Shown here: positions 1-4,979 of the stretch, piece after piece
Layout of the letters: each line of letters begins with the position of its first letter
How positions within the stretch are numbered: the first letter of the stretch is position 1
Source: Brumimicrobium sp040882265
Lineage (GTDB): Bacteria > Bacteroidota > Bacteroidia > Flavobacteriales_D > Crocinitomicaceae
NCBI GenBank assembly: GCA_040882265.1
Contig: JBBEBO010000189.1
Coordinates: 1-11,842, forward strand
Direction: 5' to 3'
Length of the DNA: 11,842 bases
Notes under the pieces: model-generated
Databases searched by the model: none
Told to the model about the DNA's origin: nothing
The model's input: only the letters and a program-made list of their open reading frames with translations
Position numbers and translations under genes: made by a program

Positions 1-52
1 TTGAACTTTGAATAAAAAGCACCTTTTTAAAAGCATTCTAAGGATAGTTTAT

Positions 53-60
53 TATTTTTG
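53..60 (+). promoter_or_regulatory. Possible Bacteroidota -7 promoter box upstream of the response regulator
   Basis: TATTTTTG matches the TAnnTTTG -7 consensus of the Bacteroidota primary sigma factor and lies about 30 bases before the ATG at 90, a sensible distance. No TTG-type -33 element is seen at the expected 17-23 base spacing; the nearest TTTG (7-10) is too far upstream. In DNA this AT-rich, a lone -7 match is weak evidence. The first 89 bases hold no recognisable gene. Confidence 0.3.
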
Positions 61-89
61 GTTCGTTTAGGATTTAAAGGCAAATCATT

Positions 90-1259
90 ATGGGCAAAAT
101 ATTAGTTATCGACGATGAAAAAAGTATTCGTCGTGCATTGAAAGAAATTCTTGAATTTGAAGACTTTGAAGTTGACGAAGCTGAAGATGGGAAAGAAGGA
201 CTTGATAAAGCGAAAAATTCGTTCTATGACATTATATTTTGTGATATAAAAATGCCGAAAATGGATGGTATGGAAGTGCTAGAAGCTTTACAAAAAGAAA
301 AAGTAGAAAGCCCAATCATCATGATTTCAGGTCATGGAAATATTGAAACAGCGGTTGAAGCCATTAAAAAAGGTGCTTTTGATTTTATCGAAAAACCGTT
401 AGATCTAAACAGAATTCTTGTAACCATTCGAAATGCTGGAGATAAAACTACTCTCGTTGAGGAAACAAAAACATTAAAGAAAACAGTACAGCGGTTTAAA
501 GGTTCTTCCATAATTGGAGAAACGAAGGACATCGTCAATATAAAAGAAATGATTGCCAAGGTTGGCCCTAGTGATGCACGTGTTTTGATAACGGGTGAAA
601 ATGGTACTGGAAAAGAGTTGGTGGCAAGGTCTTTACATGATAACAGCAATAGAAAAGATAAACCATTTGTTGAAGTAAACTGTGCTGCAATTCCTTCAGA
701 ACTGATCGAAAGTGAATTGTTTGGTCATGAAAAAGGCGCTTTTACTTCTGCCGTTAAGCAAAAGAAAGGAAAGTTTGAATTAGCCAGTACTGGAACACTG
801 TTTTTAGATGAAATTGGAGACATGAGCGCTTCAGCTCAAGCAAAAGTGCTTCGAGCATTACAAGAAAATTCAATTCAACGCGTTGGGGGAGAGAAAAACA
901 TTAAGGTAAATCCTAGAATTGTTGCAGCAACCAATAAAAATTTACGCCAAGAAATAGAAGATGGAAACTTCAGAGAGGATTTATTTCATCGATTAAGTGT
1001 GATTCTTATCCATGTTCCAACGCTAAACGAGCGAGCAGAAGATATTCCGATTTTGGCTGAACATTTCTTGACAATGACGTGTGCTGATCATGGAATTCCA
1101 CGCAAAAAATTTAGTGAAGATGCACTCGAGGCATTAAAAAATACGGAGTGGTCAGGTAATATTCGAGAATTGAGAAATATTATTGAACGAATGGTGATTT
1201 TGTGTGATAAAGAAATAACTGGATTTGATGTAAACACTTTTTCTAATCCAAGAAGCTAA
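90..1259 (+). CDS. Sigma-54 AAA+ response regulator lacking a C-terminal HTH
   Basis: This 389-residue cytoplasmic protein is a two-component response regulator expected to remodel sigma-54 RNA polymerase. The N-terminal receiver domain (about 1-120) shows the acidic pair D8-D9, phospho-acceptor D52 in CDIKMPKMDG, S80 and K102. The AAA+ domain (about 138-375) shows Walker A GENGTGKE (169-176), a sigma-54 contact loop GAFTSA (216-221, usually GAFTGA), Walker B LFLDEIG (237-243) and the arginine-finger region FREDLFHRL (294-302). NtrC-type proteins normally continue into a Fis-like helix-turn-helix to about 440-470 residues. Here the chain stops just after WSGNIRELRN and a short tail, and pth begins 35 bases later, so no HTH could be hidden by a frameshift. 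No partner histidine kinase lies in the window. ATG at 90 gives a complete receiver domain. The class is certain; the target genes are unknown. Confidence 0.95.
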   Translation: MGKILVIDDEKSIRRALKEILEFEDFEVDEAEDGKEGLDKAKNSFYDIIFCDIKMPKMDGMEVLEALQKEKVESPIIMISGHGNIETAVEAIKKGAFDFIEKPLDLNRILVTIRNAGDKTTLVEETKTLKKTVQRFKGSSIIGETKDIVNIKEMIAKVGPSDARVLITGENGTGKELVARSLHDNSNRKDKPFVEVNCAAIPSELIESELFGHEKGAFTSAVKQKKGKFELASTGTLFLDEIGDMSASAQAKVLRALQENSIQRVGGEKNIKVNPRIVAATNKNLRQEIEDGNFREDLFHRLSVILIHVPTLNERAEDIPILAEHFLTMTCADHGIPRKKFSEDALEALKNTEWSGNIRELRNIIERMVILCDKEITGFDVNTFSNPRS

Positions 1260-1294
1260 TTTTATTTTAGAGGTAATCAGTAACTTAAAAAACT

Positions 1295-1918
1295 ATGCTA
1301 TTTAGTCGGATTTTCTCAAAAAAACGAAATGTTGACACAAATAGTGATAAAAACATGAAATATTTAATTGTGGGTCTGGGAAATCCGGGAGCCAAATATG
1401 AAAATACAAGACACAATATCGGGTTTAAAGTACTGGATAAGTTTGCAGAAGAACGAAATGCGACTTTCGAAACAGTAAAACTTGGTGATGTTGCAACCGC
1501 AAAGTGGAAAGGACGAAATGTTATTCTTTTAAAACCATCCACTTTTATGAATCTCAGCGGTAAAGCGGTCAATTACTATATGCAAAAAGAAAAAATCCCT
1601 TTGGAAAAAGTGTTAATTATTACAGATGATTTAGCACTTCCTTTTGGCAAGTTGCGTATGAAAGGTAAAGGCAGCGATGGCGGACACAATGGACTTAAAA
1701 ACATTCAGGAAATACTCGGTACTCAGAATTATGCGCGTTTGCGTTTTGGAGTCGGGAATGAATATAATAAAGGCCAACAAGTTGATTATGTTCTTGGAGA
1801 GTGGGGCGATGAAGAACGAAAAACTCTGACCGAACGCATTGAAACGGCTACTGAATTCATTAAAGGTTTTACAACGATCGGTTTGTCACAAACTATGACG
1901 AATTGGAATAATAAGTAG
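1295..1918 (+). CDS. pth: Peptidyl-tRNA hydrolase (bacterial Pth)
   Basis: The enzyme cleaves the ester bond of peptidyl-tRNAs that drop off the ribosome, recycling tRNA in the cytoplasm. The family motifs are all present: LIVGLGNPG (24-32), RHNIGF (39-44), PSTFMNLSGKAV (81-92), TDDLALPFGKLR (110-121) and GGHNGLK (129-135). By comparison with E. coli Pth the active-site residues should be N30, H40, N86, D111 and N132, and all are there. From ATG 1295 the protein has 207 residues. A second ATG at 1355 (residue 21) would give a core of E. coli-like start, MKYLIVGLGN. I keep the longer form because an AGAGG stretch lies upstream and, from memory, flavobacterial Pth proteins often carry a short basic N-terminal extension; the start remains uncertain. 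It lies 35 bases after the response regulator gene and may be co-transcribed with it. Confidence 0.96.
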   Translation: MLFSRIFSKKRNVDTNSDKNMKYLIVGLGNPGAKYENTRHNIGFKVLDKFAEERNATFETVKLGDVATAKWKGRNVILLKPSTFMNLSGKAVNYYMQKEKIPLEKVLIITDDLALPFGKLRMKGKGSDGGHNGLKNIQEILGTQNYARLRFGVGNEYNKGQQVDYVLGEWGDEERKTLTERIETATEFIKGFTTIGLSQTMTNWNNK

Positions 1919-1968
1919 ACGGTAAGTCATTAAGATTCTAAGACGCTAGACTGTAGGGTGTTTAATTT

Positions 1969-2010
1969 GTCATGTGTAGGGATGCACGGCCGTGCATCCC
2001 TACACATGAC
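1969..2010. repeat. Perfect 42-base palindrome (21-base arms, no spacer)
   Basis: The two arms are exact reverse complements with the centre between 1989 and 1990, inside CGGCCG. The inner arm reads GTAGGGATGCACGG and is mirrored by CCGTGCATCCCTAC. Pairing breaks at 1968/2011. The GC content is far above that of the surrounding DNA, which suggests an inserted or mobile-type repeat rather than local drift. As RNA it would fold into one long hairpin. No T-tract follows directly (TTTTT only at 2025-2029), so it is not a standard intrinsic terminator, though it could still act as a 3' end or transcription block after pth. From memory, palindromes with GTAGGG...CCCTAC arms recur as dispersed repeats in several phyla; this is unverified here. 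Confidence 0.93.
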
Positions 2011-2055
2011 CCGGACACTAGTTGTTTTTGTAACACAAATCAGAAAGTTTTATCT

Positions 2056-2115
2056 GTCTAAATACCTAAATATCTCGAAGTCTTAATATCTTAACATCTC
2101 CAAATCATAATATCC
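2056..2115. repeat. Degenerate AT-rich short-unit tandem tract
   Basis: The tract reads as a run of imperfect units around CTTAATATCT and CTAAATACCT (for example TCTTAATATC, TTAACATCTC, ATCATAATATC). A shorter tract of the opposite polarity lies at about 1925-1951, on the other side of the palindrome and at a similar distance from its centre. It has no coding potential. Similar low-complexity intergenic tracts are familiar from flavobacterial genomes, as far as I recall. Limits are approximate. Confidence 0.45.
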
Positions 2116-2123
2116 AAAAATAT

Positions 2124-2984
2124 ATGCTTACACCAGAAAAAAAACATTTGATAGCGCAAAAGACTTCTTCTAATATTGTCGATGTTGAACCGTTGACTGG
2201 TGGGGATATAAATGCTGTTTATTTGATTAAAACGGATCGTGAAGATTTCGTTTTAAAAGTGAATAAAAAAGAAAAATATCCAGAAATGTTGGTAAAGGAG
2301 TTCCGTGCTTTAGCATTCCTAGCGGATAAAAGTACACTTAAGTACCCAACACCATTTTTAACTTTCGAAGATGGAGAAGAGCAGTTTCTTACAATGGAAT
2401 ATGTCCAACAGGGATTAACATCTTCAAATGGAATAAACAGGTTAGGAGAGGGGTTGGCACTTCAACATAAAAACACCAATACGCATTTTGGGTGGGAAGA
2501 AAACAACTTTATAGGAAGTTTGCCTCAAAAGAATTCCTTTATTTCAACTTGGGGCGAATTTTATGCTGAAAACAGGTTGCTTTTTCAGTCCAAAATGGCT
2601 TTTGATAAAGGTTTGTTGAATTCAACTGTATTAAGACAAATCGAGCATTTTTGCAGTAAAATCGATGAGATCTTTCCAACTGAACCACCTGCATTGTTAC
2701 ATGGAGACCTTTGGGGTGGGAATTATTTCATTGATGAACACGAAATCCCAACGCTCTATGATCCCGCAGTTTATTTTGGTCACCGAGAAATTGATATTGC
2801 CATGACACGTTTGTTTGGTGGTTTTTCCGATGAATTTTATAAAAGTTATCATTCACATTATCCGTTAGAAAAAGGATGGGAAATACGCATTCCTTATGGC
2901 CAGCTGTATCCAAACTTGGTTCATTTAAACTTGTTTGGTGTTGGTTATATTTCTGCGATTACGGGTGTTGTAAAGGCCTTTTGA
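2124..2984 (+). CDS. Fructosamine kinase family protein (FN3K-like)
   Basis: The family has an aminoglycoside/choline-kinase-like fold and phosphorylates ketosamines on glycated proteins or free sugar-amine adducts, leading to their spontaneous deglycation. At 286 residues it is full family length (about 290). Visible motifs are a glycine-containing N-lobe loop PLTGGDINAVYLI (23-35), the ATP-lobe lysine in FVLKVN (K45), the catalytic loop LLHGDLWGGN (191-200, D195 as base), the metal-binding DPAVYFGHRE (213-222, D213) and the family ending in NLFGVGYIS (269-277). The ATG at 2124 precedes a normal N-terminus, and the next in-frame choices would cut into the N-lobe. It lies 205 bases after pth, behind a palindrome, so it is probably a separate transcription unit. 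The true substrate in bacteria is poorly known, so the specific reaction is an inference from the family. Confidence 0.93.
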   Translation: MLTPEKKHLIAQKTSSNIVDVEPLTGGDINAVYLIKTDREDFVLKVNKKEKYPEMLVKEFRALAFLADKSTLKYPTPFLTFEDGEEQFLTMEYVQQGLTSSNGINRLGEGLALQHKNTNTHFGWEENNFIGSLPQKNSFISTWGEFYAENRLLFQSKMAFDKGLLNSTVLRQIEHFCSKIDEIFPTEPPALLHGDLWGGNYFIDEHEIPTLYDPAVYFGHREIDIAMTRLFGGFSDEFYKSYHSHYPLEKGWEIRIPYGQLYPNLVHLNLFGVGYISAITGVVKAF

Positions 2985-3072
2985 TAAGGGCAAATGTCTT
3001 TGGATTTTATTGCCAGAAACCGCAGAATATCGAATAACAAATAACGAATCTCGAACTCGCCACTATTAAAAC
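2985..3072. other. Short convergent intergenic region
   Basis: Two transcription units meet head to head here. The space holds AT-rich, partly repetitive sequence (GAATAACAAATAACGAAT, about 3033-3050) and a weak GGCAA...TTGCC inverted repeat (2989-2993 with 3010-3014, 16-base loop). No convincing intrinsic terminator is visible on either strand. Confidence 0.5.
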
Positions 3073-3534
3073 CTACTCCTTCACTACCTTCCTTTCTCCA
3101 ACTAACTCACCATTTTGAGTATACACTTTCACAAAATAAACGCCGTTTGATAATCCTTGAAGATCAAATGTTTGTTCTAAAGAAGAACCTTTTTGTGTCT
3201 GTAACACTTTTCCACTAATATCTGCAAGTTGCATATTTACGCCTGATGCTATAGCAGTTTTGTGTTCTTCACTAATTGTTTGAGGATCCATCAATACTGT
3301 GACTTTCGTATTTCCTGCAGTAGGGTTGGGGTGAGCATCTAAATCTACTCCGCTTTTTTCTTGGTTTTCTATGGCGGTGGTTTCATTATTGTTGTTTGGT
3401 ATAACAAGGTTGGGAGCAGCTATTTGTTCTCTTTTGATGCGGTTGCCAGCGTCATCGTAAGTGTAGACTACATCGTTTTGGGCGAACATTGTACTAGAGA
3501 TCAATATGAACATTGTTAGTATTGTAGTTTTCAT
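3073..3534 (-). CDS. Small T9SS-sorted protein with a single YD/RHS-type motif
   Basis: This 153-residue exported protein has three parts. Residues 1-18 are a Sec signal peptide (hydrophobic core, likely cleaved after MFA, before QN). Residues 24-36 read YTYDDAGNRIKRE, one clean copy of the YD-repeat motif that makes up RHS proteins. After an N-rich linker (about 38-66), residues 68-153 form a type A T9SS sorting domain: HPNPTAG in place of the usual YPNPTxG, then LSNGVYFVKVYTQNGE and a basic end GERKVVKE. Such domains direct transport through the outer membrane and usually attachment to the surface via A-LPS. It is the last gene of the minus-strand operon, 18 bases after the third lipoprotein gene. 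The YD motif links it to the large RHS protein upstream, either as a partner or as a remnant of an RHS C-terminus. Its function is not known. Confidence 0.9.
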   Translation of the reverse strand: MKTTILTMFILISSTMFAQNDVVYTYDDAGNRIKREQIAAPNLVIPNNNNETTAIENQEKSGVDLDAHPNPTAGNTKVTVLMDPQTISEEHKTAIASGVNMQLADISGKVLQTQKGSSLEQTFDLQGLSNGVYFVKVYTQNGELVGERKVVKE

Positions 3535-3552
3535 ACTTATTATAATTAAAAT

Positions 3553-3942
3553 TTATTTACATTCTGGCCAAGCTGGCTTAGGTGGCTCTTCTTCAAATTG
3601 ATTAGTGAGTAGGTAAAAGTCATACTCACTTTGAATCTCATAGTCTGTATTCAAGTTACTATTTGACGGATTACTGAGTTCATAGACTACCAAATAACTC
3701 TTACCAATTGCTGAACTATTGTCTTGTCCAATGCCGTATGCTTTTAATTTACCAGTATAACTAATACTATTCAGCTCATAGCTGTAATGATAGGTAGCAC
3801 TTGTTGGATTTGAAGTCATTTTTTGAACAGTACCTACTGAATAACCATGTTCATTTTTATAGATTTCGCAAATCCTGTTTTTTTCTTTTTTACAACTTGC
3901 TGTAAACACTAGAAGCATTAATATGTATATATACTTTTTCAT
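3553..3942 (-). CDS. Putative lipoprotein, function unknown (third of the cassette)
   Basis: I place the start at the ATG 3942-3940, giving 129 residues. The frame stays open to an ATG at 4014, but that longer start would overlap the upstream gene by 68 bases and would put 24 polar residues before the signal peptide. From 3942 the protein begins MKKYIYILMLLVFTASC, a compact lipoprotein signal with the lipidated cysteine at 17, and the gap to the upstream stop (3947) is only 4 bases. The mature part has a stretch SYELNSISYTGKLKAYG (54-70) and then GKSYLVVYELSNPSNSNL (80-97), a pattern I associate with small Bacteroidota lipoproteins, and ends in an acidic/proline tail EEEPPKPAWPECK. No enzymatic motif is visible. 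An immunity or surface-accessory role next to the RHS gene is possible but only inferred from position. Confidence 0.82.
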   Translation of the reverse strand: MKKYIYILMLLVFTASCKKEKNRICEIYKNEHGYSVGTVQKMTSNPTSATYHYSYELNSISYTGKLKAYGIGQDNSSAIGKSYLVVYELSNPSNSNLNTDYEIQSEYDFYLLTNQFEEEPPKPAWPECK

Positions 3943-3946
3943 ATTA

Positions 3947-4489
3947 TTAGTTGATAAAATCATTTGTACTGTCTGGTTTTGGAGAAAATGCTTTGAAGTA
4001 ATAAATACTTTCATCTATTGTATTTGTTTCACCGTTTTCATCAATATAAGTGTTAATATTAAAGCTTGTATCTGTTAAGACCTCACCTCTATATTCTACC
4101 ACTGGTCGTTTACATTGGCTAGTCCTCCAACTTTGTGCTGCAATAGTTGAATTTGTGATCCTAAAAAGTCCCCATGTGGTCTTTGTTGAATGTTGTAACT
4201 CTTGATACCCCTCATTTAAAAGGTAGGTGTTTTCAATTTCACTCAATGAGTTCTCACTAAATCTCTCATTGATAACTATACCATTTTTATATAATATATA
4301 CATTTCATAACCAACATCTTTTTTATAATAATAGTATCCATGAAGTTTTAAAGCCCCATTATATTCAGTCTGGACCATAGTTAACTCTTCATCATCACAA
4401 AACCAGAGTTTTTGACATGCAGTATTTGTGAATATCAAAAGACTTGAGTAAGCAAGTAATACAATAATTATTTTTGATTTAAAATTCAT
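3947..4489 (-). CDS. Putative lipoprotein, function unknown (second of the cassette)
   Basis: The frame allows two starts: ATG at 4504 (185 residues, overlapping the upstream gene by 8 bases) or ATG at 4489 (180 residues, 7 bases after the upstream stop). I prefer 4489 because MNFKSKIIIVLLAYSS begins a normal signal peptide directly, but translational coupling from 4504 is also plausible. The signal ends in TNTAC with the lipidated cysteine at residue 25. The mature part has ALKLHGYYYYKKD, then YILYKNGIVINE, then TTWGLFRITNSTIAAQSW and EYRGEVLTDTSF, a series of short beta-strand-like segments. I recall similar 'LxLxGYYY ... YxNG ... WGLFxI ... GExLxDTxF' proteins as recurrent small lipoproteins in Bacteroidota, without an assigned role. 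There is no catalytic motif. It sits between two other lipoprotein genes in the RHS operon. Confidence 0.85.
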   Translation of the reverse strand: MNFKSKIIIVLLAYSSLLIFTNTACQKLWFCDDEELTMVQTEYNGALKLHGYYYYKKDVGYEMYILYKNGIVINERFSENSLSEIENTYLLNEGYQELQHSTKTTWGLFRITNSTIAAQSWRTSQCKRPVVEYRGEVLTDTSFNINTYIDENGETNTIDESIYYFKAFSPKPDSTNDFIN

Positions 4490-4496
4490 ATTATTT

Positions 4497-4979
4497 CTAT
4501 TCATAAATCAACTCCCAATCCATTTGCTCGATATCTTCAATAGTAAGATCATATCTTTTTAAGAGTGTACGGTTTTCAAAGTCCTTACGTGTCATAAAAC
4601 TAGGGGCATCTACTTCTTCCTCAAGGTCGTCAAGAAAAACAAAAAACATAAATACATCTCCTGCTTCATCGAAATGTTTTTTCCAATCACATCTGCTGAT
4701 AAGTGTTCCATTCCCTTGTGACTCTATGGATTCAGCATATGAATAGTTTGATTGATGTTTAACATTAAGATAATTAGTATCAGGGTAGCCACTAGAGTAA
4801 AAGACAAGAATATTTTGATTAGAATTATTTTCGACTCTAATTTCCCTATCATCCCACATACCTTTTCCAGATGAGCAATTGGGATTTTTACTTGTGTTGC
4901 AAGCAGCAGCAAAAATGATAATTAAACAATGTAGAGTTATTTGTTTAATTCTTATATGTAATTTATTTATTTTCATCAT
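4497..4979 (-). CDS. Putative lipoprotein translationally coupled to the RHS gene (immunity candidate)
   Basis: The protein has 160 residues with a lipoprotein signal peptide ending in IIFAAAC (lipidated cysteine at 27), so it should be anchored in a membrane with its body in the periplasm or at the surface. Its ATG overlaps the stop of the RHS gene as ATGA (4979-4976), the classic sign of translational coupling. The start could also be the second ATG, three bases on. The mature part has IRVENNSNQNILVFYSSGYPD (from about 47) and ends in LLKRYDLTIEDIEQMDW followed by a few residues; this ending (LKRYDLTxEDxxxxDW) is one I recognise from a recurrent family of small Bacteroidota lipoproteins of unknown function. 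Position directly after an RHS protein with its own C-terminal domain is where immunity genes are found in polymorphic toxin loci, so that role is a reasonable but untested inference. Confidence 0.87.
   Translation of the reverse strand: MMKINKLHIRIKQITLHCLIIIFAAACNTSKNPNCSSGKGMWDDREIRVENNSNQNILVFYSSGYPDTNYLNVKHQSNYSYAESIESQGNGTLISRCDWKKHFDEAGDVFMFFVFLDDLEEEVDAPSFMTRKDFENRTLLKRYDLTIEDIEQMDWELIYE

Larger units (their letters stand above)
1919..2123. other. Repeat-bearing intergenic region between pth and the fructosamine kinase gene
   Basis: These 205 bases hold no gene. Three things are visible: a stretch of degenerate 8-10 base units (about 1925-1951, of the type CATTAAGATTCTAAGACGC), the 42-base perfect palindrome at 1969-2010, and a second degenerate tract (about 2056-2115) of the type CTTAATATCTTAACATCTC, roughly the reverse complement of the first. 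TGTTTTTG at 2023-2030 is one base off a TAnnTTTG box, but no -33 element accompanies it, so I do not call a promoter for the downstream gene. Confidence 0.6.

Noticed and set aside
332..649. Open frame on the minus strand inside the response regulator gene
   Set aside because: It is antisense to conserved REC and AAA+ motifs and shows no family features of its own.
1285..1572. Open frame on the minus strand across the start of pth
   Set aside because: It is antisense to conserved pth motifs, with no recognisable product.
1919..2123. CRISPR array or riboswitch in the repeat-bearing gap
   Set aside because: There are no regularly spaced identical repeats with unique spacers and no recognisable riboswitch core; the features are one palindrome and degenerate simple repeats.
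2728..2913. Short minus-strand frame inside the fructosamine kinase gene
   Set aside because: It is a shadow of a well-conserved catalytic region.
2989..3014. GGCAA/TTGCC hairpin as an intrinsic terminator
   Set aside because: The stem is only 5 pairs with a 16-base loop and no T-tract follows.
3943..4014. Longer start for the third lipoprotein (ATG at 4014)
   Set aside because: It would overlap the upstream gene by 68 bases and place a polar stretch in front of a textbook lipoprotein signal that begins at 3942.
4724..4912. Second minus-strand frame within the first lipoprotein gene
   Set aside because: It overlaps a gene with a clear lipoprotein signal and coupled start; its hydrophobic content comes from AT-rich codons read out of frame.
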